Shown here piece by piece: positions 40,949 through 49,907 of a DNA stretch of 64,000 nucleotides; within the stretch, counting starts at the first letter, position 1, and each line of letters starts with the position of its first letter. Source of the stretch: Firmicutes bacterium TM09-10 (GTDB lineage Bacteria > Bacillota > Clostridia > Lachnospirales > Lachnospiraceae); the NCBI GenBank assembly GCA_003481005.1, contig QUKC01000004.1:1-64000 (forward strand), given 5' to 3'. The notes beneath the pieces were generated by a model. The model was given only the letters and a program-made list of their open reading frames with translations. It was not told where the DNA came from and made no database searches. The translations under genes were made by a program, and so were the position numbers.

Positions 40949-42139
40949 ATGTCAGAAAAAAAACTCAACGGAACTGTCATTGTAACCTACCGCTGTAACG
41001 CGAGATGTTCGATGTGCAGCCGTTATAAAAAACCTTCCAGACCCGATGAGGAAATTTCAATCGAAACGATAAAAAAGCTGCCGAAAATGTACTTTACCAA
41101 CATCACCGGCGGGGAACCGTTTATCCGCACGGATTTAAAAGACATCGTCCGGGAATTATATAAAAAGAGCGACCGTATTGTAATTTCCACGAACGGATTT
41201 TTTACGGATCGGATCGTTGATCTGTGCAAGGAATTTCCAGACATCGGCATCCGCATTTCGATCGAAGGGTTAGAGCAGACGAATAACGAAATCCGCGGTC
41301 TGCAGGACGGTTTTAACAAGGGATATACGACCCTGAAAACCCTGCGGAAAATGGGCATGAAGGATGTCGGCTTCGGCATGACGGTGCAGGATAAAAACGC
41401 ACCGGACCTCGTTCCGCTGTATGAGCTTTCCAACGAGATGGGCATGGAGTTTGCAACGGCGAGCCTGCACAACAGCTTTTATTTCGTGGAAGCCAAAAAT
41501 ATCATTCACGACCGCCCGATGGTGGCTGAGAATTTTGAAAAGCTGGTCAACGAGCTGTTAAAATCCAACAGCCCGAAAAAGTGGTTCCGCGCGTATTTCA
41601 ACCACGGTCTGATCAATTATATTTACGGACAGAAGCGCCTGTTGCCGTGTGATATGAGCTTCGATACGTTTTTCATTGATCCCTATGGGGATGTCATGCC
41701 CTGCAACGGCACAAAGGACAAAGAAGTGATGGGCAATTTAAACACCCAAAGCTGGGATGAGCTGTGGAGTAGCCCGGAGGCGGAAGCCGTGCGCAAAAAG
41801 GTGCGCTGCTGCGACAGAAACTGCTGGATGATCGGCTCGGTTTCCCCGGCAATGCATAAATATATCTGGGTTCCGGCAGCATGGGTGATCTGGCACAAAT
41901 GTAAAGCCCTCTTTATGAAAAAGCCTTACTCCATGTATGAAAATAAAATTGTCCGCGATTATCGGGATGGCAAGGTGACAAAGGAGCAGCTGGACCGCTG
42001 CAGCACCTGCGACCAAAATGCAAAGGTAAACGATGGCTTAAGCGCCGCATCCCGCGCACAGCTGGCGCATCAGACCGGAGAAGAAATCGTGGACGCAGAT
42101 ATCGCAAGACAGACTGTAGAGCAGAAAAAGCAACAATAG
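40949..42139 (+). CDS. Radical SAM/SPASM protein, substrate unknown
   Basis: The 396-residue protein has the radical SAM Cys motif CNARCSMC (residues about 13-20) that binds the 4Fe-4S cluster, GGEP near residue 53, and a C-terminal SPASM domain with CNGT.., CCDRNC and CSTC Cys ligands for auxiliary clusters. Such proteins modify peptides or other molecules, or guide maturation of enzymes. No precursor peptide gene is seen nearby, so a peptide-maturase role is not supported. An unusual hydrophobic stretch WVPAAWVIWHKCKALF between cluster ligands may touch a membrane or lipid. ATG follows AAGGAGG. It is followed by a dispersed repeat and then an aldehyde dehydrogenase. Confidence 0.88.
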   Translation: MSEKKLNGTVIVTYRCNARCSMCSRYKKPSRPDEEISIETIKKLPKMYFTNITGGEPFIRTDLKDIVRELYKKSDRIVISTNGFFTDRIVDLCKEFPDIGIRISIEGLEQTNNEIRGLQDGFNKGYTTLKTLRKMGMKDVGFGMTVQDKNAPDLVPLYELSNEMGMEFATASLHNSFYFVEAKNIIHDRPMVAENFEKLVNELLKSNSPKKWFRAYFNHGLINYIYGQKRLLPCDMSFDTFFIDPYGDVMPCNGTKDKEVMGNLNTQSWDELWSSPEAEAVRKKVRCCDRNCWMIGSVSPAMHKYIWVPAAWVIWHKCKALFMKKPYSMYENKIVRDYRDGKVTKEQLDRCSTCDQNAKVNDGLSAASRAQLAHQTGEEIVDADIARQTVEQKKQQ

Positions 42140-42167
42140 AATGCACGCTCTGCGAGTATTCTATTGT
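42133..42167 (+). repeat. Dispersed 35-base hairpin repeat, copy 3
   Basis: It matches the copy at 9164 except for one base: GTATTC for GCATTC. The change turns a G-C pair into G-T, so the hairpin is kept. CATGAATAAAA follows. A partial echo, AATGCACGTTCTGCAGG, occurs at 42177-42193. It overlaps the radical SAM stop codon. Confidence 0.85.
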
Positions 42168-42215
42168 CATGAATAAAATGCACGTTCTGCAGGTAGATCG
42201 AAAGGGGAGGTTTGT

Positions 42216-43634
42216 ATGCTGACCAAAAAGAAAGAGCTGTATAACCGCAGAAGGCAGAGAAGTGAGATTGACCGGATTCTGCAGAAGCAGCGCGCTTTTT
42301 TTGCAGAAGGAAAGACCTATGAGATCCGTTTCAGAAAGGCTGCCCTAAAACGGCTCGAGGCTTCGATCCTGGCGCACGAAAAGGAAGTCTGTCAGGCGTT
42401 GACAGAAGATCTTGGAAAATCCGAAACGGAAGGCTATATGTGCGAGGTCGGGCTGACGCTTGCGGAAATCCGCGGGCTGTACCGGAATGTCAAAGCCTAT
42501 AGCAAAACAAAGCGTGTTCCGGTCAGCATGGCGAATTTTCCGGCAAAAGGATATCTGGTGCAGGAGCCATACGGCGTCACGCTTGTGATGTCTCCGTGGA
42601 ATTATCCGTTTATGCTGGCGATGGAGCCGCTCGCCGGAGCAATTGCGGCGGGAAACTGCTGCGTGGTAAAGCCGTCCGCCTATGCGCCTGCAACTTCGGC
42701 GGTCCTTGCAGCGATTGTAAAAGAGTGCTTCCCGGAAAGCTATGTTGCGGTTATCGAGGGCGGCAGGCAGGAAAACCAGGAGCTGCTGGAACAGCGGTTT
42801 GACTATATTTTCTTTACGGGAAGTGTCTCTGTCGGAAAGCTTGTTATGGAAAAGGCAGCGAAGCACCTGACGCCGGTTTCCCTGGAGCTTGGGGGGAAAA
42901 GCCCGTGCATCGTCGACCATACGGCGAAGCTGTCGCTGGCAGCAAAACGGATTGTATTTGGAAAATTTTTAAACTGCGGGCAGACGTGCGTTGCACCGGA
43001 TTATGTGCTGGTGGAGCGCCGTGTGAAGGACGCATTTTTAAAATATCTGATCTACTGGACGAAAAAAATGTACGGCGAAAATGCGTTTGCAAATCCGTCC
43101 TATGGACGAATCGTCAACCGGAAGCATTTTGACCGGATCAGCGGGCTGATAGAGGAGAACAAAGTCGTTTACGGCGGCAGGACAAAGGAAGAAACATTGC
43201 AGATCGAGCCGACGATCCTGTTTCCGGTTTCTGAAAAAGATGCCGTCATGCAGGAAGAAATTTTCGGACCTGTTTTACCGATCCTTGTCGTGGAAAATAT
43301 GGACGAAGCGCAGCGCTTTGTGCAGAATCGGGAAAAACCGCTCGCCTGCTATATCTTCACTTCGAGCAGAAAGACGCGCAGAAAATTTGTCCGTTATACG
43401 TCCTTTGGCGGCGGCTGCGTCAATGACACCGTGATGCACCTGACAACGCCTGAGCTGCCCTTTGGAGGTGTCGGAAACAGCGGCATGGGCGCTTACCACG
43501 GCAAAAGGAGCTTCGAAACCTTCAGCCATCAAAAGAGCATTCTGGACAAATCTCAAATCGTGGACATTCCCGTGCGCTATCAGCCCTACCGGATGTGGAA
43601 AAAGGCGGTTATCCGGCTGATTGGGACGAAGTGA
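42216..43634 (+). CDS. Aldehyde dehydrogenase, class 3-like
   Basis: This 472-residue NAD(P)-dependent dehydrogenase oxidises aldehydes to acids. It is close to ALDH3-type fatty or medium-chain aldehyde dehydrogenases (VSPWNYPFMLAMEPLAGAIAAGN; catalytic Cys in NCGQTCVAP about residue 252; Glu in LELGGKSP about 218). The C-terminal part is short, with no membrane anchor seen. ATG follows GGGGAGG. It sits between two dispersed repeats, after a radical SAM gene, so the two may share a pathway, but no substrate can be named. Confidence 0.93.
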   Translation: MLTKKKELYNRRRQRSEIDRILQKQRAFFAEGKTYEIRFRKAALKRLEASILAHEKEVCQALTEDLGKSETEGYMCEVGLTLAEIRGLYRNVKAYSKTKRVPVSMANFPAKGYLVQEPYGVTLVMSPWNYPFMLAMEPLAGAIAAGNCCVVKPSAYAPATSAVLAAIVKECFPESYVAVIEGGRQENQELLEQRFDYIFFTGSVSVGKLVMEKAAKHLTPVSLELGGKSPCIVDHTAKLSLAAKRIVFGKFLNCGQTCVAPDYVLVERRVKDAFLKYLIYWTKKMYGENAFANPSYGRIVNRKHFDRISGLIEENKVVYGGRTKEETLQIEPTILFPVSEKDAVMQEEIFGPVLPILVVENMDEAQRFVQNREKPLACYIFTSSRKTRRKFVRYTSFGGGCVNDTVMHLTTPELPFGGVGNSGMGAYHGKRSFETFSHQKSILDKSQIVDIPVRYQPYRMWKKAVIRLIGTK

Positions 43635-43655
43635 GGACATTCAAACCCGAATCAA

Positions 43656-43690
43656 ACAATAGAATGCACGCTCTGCGAGCATTCTATTGT
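43656..43690 (+). repeat. Dispersed 35-base hairpin repeat, copy 4
   Basis: It is identical to the copy at 9164, followed by CATGAATATC. It lies between the aldehyde dehydrogenase and the ATPase genes. Confidence 0.85.
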
Positions 43691-43708
43691 CATGAATATC
43701 ATTTTTAT

Positions 43709-43747
43709 AAACACACTACCGGATTGCTTCCGATAGTGTGTTTTTTT
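43709..43747 (+). terminator. Terminator after the aldehyde dehydrogenase gene
   Basis: AAACACACTA pairs with TAGTGTGTTT, with an inner CGGA/TCCG stem, followed by seven T. Confidence 0.9.
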
Positions 43748-43836
43748 CTCCTACCGGATTCCCTATCATAAGCTGTCCTTTTTTTGCATAGGTTGTACCT
43801 GTAAACAGAAGTGTTCAGGGCAGAGTCGGAGGAAGC

Positions 43837-46587
43837 ATGGTACAGAAACAGGAATTTTACCGGCAAACGATACAGGAGGCTGCAGCCAGCCTGCATACCG
43901 ATCCAAAGCGGGGACTTTCTGCGCCGGAGGCGGAACGCAGGCTTTGGGAAAACGGAGAAAACCGACTGCCGGAGGCAGAAAAAAAGTCGGTGCTGCAAAG
44001 CTTTTTAGAGCAGTTAAACGATCCGTTAATCTATGTGCTGCTCGCAGCAGCGCTTATTTCCGTGTTGCTTGGAGAATACAGTGACGCAGGAATTATTGCA
44101 TTCGTTGTTTGCTTGAATGCTGCGGTCGGCGTTTTGCAGGAGGGGAAAGCGCAGCGGGCACTGGATTCCTTAAAGCAGCTGATGCAGCCGCGTGCGGTGG
44201 TGATCCGGGACGGTTCAGAGCAGGAAATTCCGGCGGCAAAGCTTGTTGTGGGTGATCTGGTCTGCCTGCAGGCGGGGGCGATGGTTCCCGCGGATCTGCG
44301 GCTTGTGGAGGCGGAGAATTTACAGCTTCAGGAGGCGGCGCTGACGGGGGAAAATCTTCCGGTGCAAAAACAGACGGCGAGCCTTTCCGGAAAACAGGGC
44401 GGCAGGATCCCGCTGGGGGACCGGAACAATATGACGTTTTTATCGACGATGGTGAGCGCAGGGCGAGGGACGGGGATGGTCTGTGCGGTTGGTTTGCAGA
44501 CCCAGATTGGAAAAATCGCGGCGCTGATGCACGAAAGCCGGGAGGAGACGACGCCGCTGCAAAAAAAGCTGGGAGAGCTTGGAAAATTCTTAAGCCTGGG
44601 CTCCCTTGGAATCTGCATCGTGTTGTTTTTGCTGGCGATTGTGCAGAAGCGTCCGGTGTTCGATATGCTTCTGACGGCGATTTCTCTTGCGGTGGCAGCT
44701 GTCCCGGAGGGATTGCCGGCGGTGGTCACTTTGTGTCTGGCGCTGAGCGTGACGCGGATGGCAAAGATCAATACGATCATCCGTCGTCTGCCGAGCGTGG
44801 AAACATTGGGCGCGGTTTCTGTCGTCTGCTCGGATAAAACCGGGACGCTGACGCAGAATAAAATGACGGTGGAAGCCTGTTTTGCAGACCAGAAGCTGTT
44901 GCCTGCAGAGCGGATGAACGGAAAAAGAAACAGGGATCTGTTTCTGGCGATGCTTCTCTGCAACGACGCACAGATTGAAAAAAGCAGGGTAGGAGATCCG
45001 ACGGAGCTCGCGCTGTTGGATTTCGGGGCGAGATATGGATTTGAAAAAAACGCACTGGGAACTTCTTTTGAACGGAAAAAAGAGAATGCCTTTGATTCTG
45101 ACCGGAAAATGATGTCCGTGCTCTGCCGGGAACAGGGAAAGCTGACATGGTATGTTAAAGGCGCGGCGGATCGGATTTTAAAGCGATGCAGTCAGTTGAT
45201 GGTGTGGGGACAGCCTGTGCCGATGACGCAGGCGCACCGGCAGCAGATTTTGGCAGGAGTGGAAAAGATGGCGGCAGAAGAGCTGCGGACGCTGGCGTTT
45301 GCCTGCAGACCGTATCAGGAAGGGGAACCGGAAAACATGGCGGAGACGAACCTGATTTTTCTGGGAATAACCGGTATGCGGGATCCGATCCGCCCGGAGG
45401 CAATCCGTGCGGTGGCGGATTTTCAGAAGGCGGGCGTCAGCACGGTTATGATCACAGGAGACCATGTAGCGACAGCGTTTGCAGTCGGGAAAAAACTCGG
45501 AATCGTATCAAAACAAAGCCAGTGCATGACGGGAGAGGTATTGTCCGGATTGTCGGAGGATGATCTTGCAGGACATCTGGATGAGATCCGGGTGTTTGCG
45601 AGGGTTTCCCCGAAAGATAAGGTGAAAATTGTGCGGGCGTTCCAGAAACGGGGACAGATCGTGGCGATGACAGGGGACGGTGTCAACGATGCACCGTCGT
45701 TAAAGGCAGCGGATGTTGGAATTGCGATGGGAAAGGGCGGAACGGATGTGGCGCGGCAGGCGTCCGATATGATTTTGACAGACGACAACTTTGCGACGAT
45801 TCGCAGGGCGATGGAGGAGGGCAGGGGCGTATATGAAAATATCCGAAAATCAGTGCTGTTTCTATTGTCCTCCAACCTGGGGGAAATCCTGACGATGTTT
45901 GCAGCAGTGCTGATGGGACTTCCCTCGCCGCTGCAATCCGCACATATTTTGTGGATCAACCTGATTACGGACTCGCTCCCGGCACTGGCGCTCGGTGTTG
46001 ATAAAAACGATGGAAAAAAGTTGATGGGCAGACCGCCGCGAACAGCGTCGGAAAGCCTTTTAGCAAACGGCGGACTTTCGGTAATCTGTTTTTACGGCGC
46101 ACTGATTGCCGGCATCAGCCTGACGGCGTTTTTTACCGTCCCGTATATGCTGATGAAACAGGAGAGGGCGGATTTTTCGGTTGCTGTGCTGGCTGCGTTT
46201 CTGGAACAGAAAAAGGTGTTAAAACGGGCGCAGACCTATGCCTTTACCGTGCTCGGCATGTCGCAGCTGTTTCACGCGGTCGGAATGCGGGATGTGAGGC
46301 AGAGCATTTTTTTGCAAAGGCCCTTTGAAAACCGGTTGATGCTGGTTGCCGGTGGGATTGGATTTTTGCTGCAGGCAGCGGTGACAGAGCTGCCGTTTCT
46401 GACCGGGGTGTTCTCAACGGGCAGACTCTCTGTAGGGGAATGGCTGTATCTGGCGGGGCTTTCCTGTTTTCCGCTGCTGGCCCATGAGCTGTTTGTTCTT
46501 TTGGAAAAGAACGGTACTCAGAAACCGATGGAAAAATTTGGGAGGGATGCGTATGAATCAGACAGAGATCAGGAAAGAGCCGCGTGA
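43837..46587 (+). CDS. Cation-transporting P-type ATPase, Ca2+ type
   Basis: The 916-residue protein is a P2-type ATPase in the membrane, of the SERCA/PacL/PMCA group, which pumps Ca2+ out of the cell. The PEGLP site is in span 4 (AAVPEGLPAVVTL), the phosphorylated Asp is in CSDKTGTLTQ, and the hinge is GDGVNDAPSLKAADVGIAMG. The N-terminal domain has the cation_ATPase_N form (GLSAPEAERRLWENGENRLPE). Length is normal. ATG follows GGAGGA. Its stop lies inside the first codons of spoIIIAA, an overlap of 35 bases, so this gene may be expressed with the sporulation operon or simply abut it. Confidence 0.94.
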   Translation: MVQKQEFYRQTIQEAAASLHTDPKRGLSAPEAERRLWENGENRLPEAEKKSVLQSFLEQLNDPLIYVLLAAALISVLLGEYSDAGIIAFVVCLNAAVGVLQEGKAQRALDSLKQLMQPRAVVIRDGSEQEIPAAKLVVGDLVCLQAGAMVPADLRLVEAENLQLQEAALTGENLPVQKQTASLSGKQGGRIPLGDRNNMTFLSTMVSAGRGTGMVCAVGLQTQIGKIAALMHESREETTPLQKKLGELGKFLSLGSLGICIVLFLLAIVQKRPVFDMLLTAISLAVAAVPEGLPAVVTLCLALSVTRMAKINTIIRRLPSVETLGAVSVVCSDKTGTLTQNKMTVEACFADQKLLPAERMNGKRNRDLFLAMLLCNDAQIEKSRVGDPTELALLDFGARYGFEKNALGTSFERKKENAFDSDRKMMSVLCREQGKLTWYVKGAADRILKRCSQLMVWGQPVPMTQAHRQQILAGVEKMAAEELRTLAFACRPYQEGEPENMAETNLIFLGITGMRDPIRPEAIRAVADFQKAGVSTVMITGDHVATAFAVGKKLGIVSKQSQCMTGEVLSGLSEDDLAGHLDEIRVFARVSPKDKVKIVRAFQKRGQIVAMTGDGVNDAPSLKAADVGIAMGKGGTDVARQASDMILTDDNFATIRRAMEEGRGVYENIRKSVLFLLSSNLGEILTMFAAVLMGLPSPLQSAHILWINLITDSLPALALGVDKNDGKKLMGRPPRTASESLLANGGLSVICFYGALIAGISLTAFFTVPYMLMKQERADFSVAVLAAFLEQKKVLKRAQTYAFTVLGMSQLFHAVGMRDVRQSIFLQRPFENRLMLVAGGIGFLLQAAVTELPFLTGVFSTGRLSVGEWLYLAGLSCFPLLAHELFVLLEKNGTQKPMEKFGRDAYESDRDQERAA

Positions 46588-47626
46588 CTGTTTTGCAGTG
46601 CTGCAGCTGTTCCCGGAGCCATACCGGCAGAAGGTCCGCACGGCACTGGAGAGCGCCGGAGGCAGGGGTGTGCCGGACAGGCAACCGCTCAGTATCGGCG
46701 GCGCGTCACACAGCCGCCAGCGCTACACCTGTGGCCTGCAGGAAATCCGCTTCCGCATCGGACGTCCGGTTTTGTTTTACATAGACGGCGAGGAATGGTT
46801 CGCAACGGAGGACGGCAGTTTGCAAAAGACACTGCAGCCTACGCTGCAGTGGATCGCCAGCCGAAAGGAGATTTTGCAGATCATTCAGCACATCTGCCGG
46901 TATTCCATGTATGCGTATGAAGAGGAACTGGGAAAGGGGTTTATCAGCACGGCGTTTGGCTGCCGGGTCGGCGTCGCTGGGGAGGTCTTAATGGGAACGG
47001 ACGGCAGCGTCAAAAATATCCGCTGCATTTCTAGTCTGAACATCCGCGTCGCCCATGAAGCGAAAGGAATCGCGGGCGCGGTGCTGCCCTATTTATATGA
47101 AGAAAAAAAGCTATGCAGTACGTTGTTGATTTCTCCTCCGGGCTGTGGAAAAACGACGCTTCTTCGGGACATCATCCGGATGGTTTCCGATGGAAACAGG
47201 CTGGCTGGTGGAATGACAGTCGGTGTTGTGGATGAGCGGTCGGAGCTTGCAGGCTGCTGTGATGGGATTGCGGTCAATGATCTTGGAATGCGGACAGACA
47301 TTTTAGACGGGTGTCTAAAAGCTGCCGGAATGCTGATGCTGCTGCGTTCCATGGCGCCGGATGTTGTGGCGGTGGATGAGCTGGGAGACCGGGAGGATAC
47401 CACTGCGCTGGAGCAGGTGCTCAAATGCGGGTGCAGCGTGCTCGCTACGGTTCATGGAGGTTCGTATGAAGAGCTGAGCCGGAAACGGTTTTTACAGCCG
47501 CTTTTGCAGGCTGGCGCGTTTCAACGGTATCTGGTGTTAAAACACTGCGACGGCACCTTTTTCGTCGAGCAGGTACGGGACGGAGACGGACAGCTGCTGG
47601 CGTCCGGTCTGGCATGCTGCGCCTGA
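46553..47626 (+). CDS. spoIIIAA: Stage III sporulation protein AA
   Basis: SpoIIIAA is the ATPase of the feeding channel joining mother cell and forespore. The 357-residue protein has a Walker A LLISPPGCGKTTLLRD (about 215-230) and Walker B in DVVAVDELGD. It resembles secretion ATPases. The start is ATG 46553, seven bases after GGGAGG, while upstream ATGs run back into the ATPase gene. The stop overlaps spoIIIAB. The operon is normally driven by sigma-E in the mother cell; no clear sigma-E box was picked out here. Confidence 0.95.
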   Translation: MNQTEIRKEPRDCFAVLQLFPEPYRQKVRTALESAGGRGVPDRQPLSIGGASHSRQRYTCGLQEIRFRIGRPVLFYIDGEEWFATEDGSLQKTLQPTLQWIASRKEILQIIQHICRYSMYAYEEELGKGFISTAFGCRVGVAGEVLMGTDGSVKNIRCISSLNIRVAHEAKGIAGAVLPYLYEEKKLCSTLLISPPGCGKTTLLRDIIRMVSDGNRLAGGMTVGVVDERSELAGCCDGIAVNDLGMRTDILDGCLKAAGMLMLLRSMAPDVVAVDELGDREDTTALEQVLKCGCSVLATVHGGSYEELSRKRFLQPLLQAGAFQRYLVLKHCDGTFFVEQVRDGDGQLLASGLACCA

Positions 47627-48171
47627 TCGGCATCTGCCTGACGCTTGCCGGGAGCTTCGGGAGCGGGCTCGCCTTTTGCCGGGAAAAAAGCAGACATGCC
47701 GGAACTCTTTTTTTGCTGGCGGAGCTGTTTTGGCGGATGGCGGAGGAAATTGGCTACAGCGCAGAGCGCCTGCCGGACGTATTTTCCCAAATGTCAGTCT
47801 GGCTGGCAAAGGACGCAGAAAACGATAGTTTCGGAAAAGAAGAAGCGTCAGCGCTTGCAGAGGCACTCCTTCACTGTGCAGACCGCTTGGAGCAGGAGCG
47901 CAGCGAGCCACTGGAAGTAGTGTGGAACGCAGAACTCGGTGCATGGGCAGCTCAGACAGTGCTCTCGAGGGAAGAAGCTGAAAAGCTGCTTTCCTTTGCA
48001 AAGGAGCAGGGCTTTCCAGACCGGGAACGACAAAGACAGTGGATGCTCAGGCTGTCCGGCGAATTCAAAAGCCGGGCGGAATCTGTTTTTGAAAAGGCAG
48101 CGTCAGAAAAAAGGATGGTGTTGTCTGTCAGCCTGGCAGCTGGAGCGCTTGTGGTTGTGCTTTTTTGGTAA
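47614..48171 (+). CDS. spoIIIAB: Stage III sporulation protein AB
   Basis: This is a membrane protein of the SpoIIIA-SpoIIQ channel, structurally like GspF. The 185-residue product has an N-terminal span, a helical soluble domain (GEFKSRAESVFEKAASEKRMV) and a C-terminal span (SVSLAAGALVVVLFW). It overlaps spoIIIAA by 13 bases. Confidence 0.9.
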   Translation: MLRLIGICLTLAGSFGSGLAFCREKSRHAGTLFLLAELFWRMAEEIGYSAERLPDVFSQMSVWLAKDAENDSFGKEEASALAEALLHCADRLEQERSEPLEVVWNAELGAWAAQTVLSREEAEKLLSFAKEQGFPDRERQRQWMLRLSGEFKSRAESVFEKAASEKRMVLSVSLAAGALVVVLFW

Positions 48172-48207
48172 AAACAGATCATCTGAAAGAAGGGGTGCAG
48201 GGACTAG

Positions 48208-48402
48208 ATGGAAGTTGGACTGATCTTTAAAATAGCGGCGGTGGGGATTTTAGTGACAATTTTAAGCCAGGTGCTCAAGCATAGCGGCCGGGAAGAACAC
48301 GCATTTTTGCTTTCCCTGGCGGCGCTGATTCTGGTGCTAAGCTGGATTGTACCCTATATTTTCGATCTGTTTTCGACGATTCAGACGTTATTTTCCTTAT
48401 GA
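48208..48402 (+). CDS. spoIIIAC: Stage III sporulation protein AC
   Basis: A 64-residue membrane protein of two spans, the usual size of SpoIIIAC, start VGLIFKIAAVGILVTILSQV. It forms part of the channel base with AD. ATG 48208 follows GAAGGGGTG. Confidence 0.93.
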   Translation: MEVGLIFKIAAVGILVTILSQVLKHSGREEHAFLLSLAALILVLSWIVPYIFDLFSTIQTLFSL

Positions 48403-48429
48403 ATTTCTGAAAGAAAGGGAGGGATGCGG

Positions 48430-48819
48430 ATGGAGCTGGTGAAAGTGTGCGCGTTCGCTCTGATGGGAGTGCTTCTTGCACTGCAGTTTAAAGGTGGAAA
48501 ACAGGAATATGGCATTTATCTGGGTGCAGCATTGGCGGTTGTGGTATTTTCCTGCACCCTTTCCTATATGGGACAGGCAAAAAAACAGCTGATGGGATTA
48601 TGGCAGCAGCTTTCCGGCGGGCAAAGTTATCTGACACTTCTGTTTAAGGTGGTCGGAATTACGTGGATCAGCGAGCTGGTTTCCGGAATCTGTAAAGACA
48701 GCGGTTACAGTGCGGTTGCATCCCAGGTGGAGCTGTTTGGAAAAATCGCTATTCTGTTTGCCGGAATGCCGATTTTCCTTGCACTGGCGGAAACAATTGC
48801 AGGATTTGCAGGAGGGTAA
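48430..48819 (+). CDS. spoIIIAD: Stage III sporulation protein AD
   Basis: This 129-residue membrane protein has about four spans; ELVKVCAFALMGVLLALQFKG marks the family. ATG 48430 is preferred over 48424, as AAAGGGAGGG sits at a better distance. The next gene starts four bases later with GTG. Confidence 0.92.
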   Translation: MELVKVCAFALMGVLLALQFKGGKQEYGIYLGAALAVVVFSCTLSYMGQAKKQLMGLWQQLSGGQSYLTLLFKVVGITWISELVSGICKDSGYSAVASQVELFGKIAILFAGMPIFLALAETIAGFAGG

Positions 48820-48822
48820 GGG

Positions 48823-49896
48823 GTGGAACCTGGGAATACAGAGCATTATCTGGAACAGTTGAATCTCACAGAGTTGATGGAGCAGTTAAACCGGTGCTTT
48901 TCTTCTGCGTTTTTGGCAGATTTTAGTCTGGAGCAGCTTTTTTCAGATATTCTGTCCGGAAATGGAAAGGAGGCACTGCAGCTTTTGGGGCGGCAGATCG
49001 CAGGCAGCGTGGGACAGGAGTTTTCCGGGATGCGGCAGATTTTATCGGTTTTATTGCTGCTCGGCATCCTGTCGGTGCTGGTCTCCTGCCTGATGGGAAG
49101 CTTTGAAAATCAGCAGGTGGCGCAGATCGCCCATGATATGTTTTTTTTGTTGGTGTTGACCGTACTGTTAAAGGTATTTTCGGCGGTGTACCGGATTACC
49201 GGCGGCACGCTGGAAACGCTGAAGCAGTTTTCGCACCTGACCCTGCCGGCGCTTTGTCTTTCGTTGGGACCTGCAGCGGGTAGTGTAACGGCGGCAGGGT
49301 ATTATGAGCTAACGCTGGGGTTCATTTTTCTGATAGAACGGTTCCTTTCTGGGTTCTGCCTGCTGTTGCTTCCGTTCTGGATGCTGCTGGTCGTGCTGTC
49401 CGGCGTATGGGAGGAGGGGCGACTGAGTGCGATGATGGAGCTGGTGGAAAAATCCTTGTCCTGGATTTTGAAGTTTTGCCTCGGAACGGTGACCGGTCTT
49501 GGCGTGCTGCAATCGATGGTGGCACCAGCGCTGGATGCCTGGAAGCGGACGGCTGCGCAAAAGGCGATTGCTGCAATTCCAGGTCTTGGTGATCTGGCAG
49601 AAGGAACGGCGCAGGTGCTTTTAGGTTCTGCGGTTCTGGTTAAAAACAGCCTCGGCATGTTCGTCGGAATTTTGCTCGCTGTCCTGCTCGTCGTCCCGCT
49701 TTTGAAAATCGCGGCATACGGTGTGGTGCTAAAGCTCGCCGGGGCGTTTGTCGGACTTGTGGCGGATAAACGCCTGACCGCCTGTATGACAAAAACGGCG
49801 GATGTGGTGTTTTCTTCGCTGAAGCTGGCGGGCACCGGCGCAGCATGCTTCTGGATACTGGCGGCGATTGTGAGCTGCCTTGCAGGAAGGCTATAG
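48823..49896 (+). CDS. spoIIIAE: Stage III sporulation protein AE
   Basis: The 357-residue membrane protein has about eight spans and is the core membrane part of the SpoIIIA complex. The motifs LTLPALCLSLGPAAGSVTAAGYY and LGVLQSMVAPALDAWKRTAAQKA are typical. It starts with GTG 48823 after GCAGGAGGG. Its length equals that of other clostridial AE proteins without the signal peptide found in Bacillus. Confidence 0.92.
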   Translation: MEPGNTEHYLEQLNLTELMEQLNRCFSSAFLADFSLEQLFSDILSGNGKEALQLLGRQIAGSVGQEFSGMRQILSVLLLLGILSVLVSCLMGSFENQQVAQIAHDMFFLLVLTVLLKVFSAVYRITGGTLETLKQFSHLTLPALCLSLGPAAGSVTAAGYYELTLGFIFLIERFLSGFCLLLLPFWMLLVVLSGVWEEGRLSAMMELVEKSLSWILKFCLGTVTGLGVLQSMVAPALDAWKRTAAQKAIAAIPGLGDLAEGTAQVLLGSAVLVKNSLGMFVGILLAVLLVVPLLKIAAYGVVLKLAGAFVGLVADKRLTACMTKTADVVFSSLKLAGTGAACFWILAAIVSCLAGRL

Positions 49897-49907
49897 AAAG
49901 GAAGAGC

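Noticed and set aside
9164-43690. CRISPR array from the repeated 35-base units
   Set aside because: Copies lie thousands of bases apart with no regular spacers and no cas genes.
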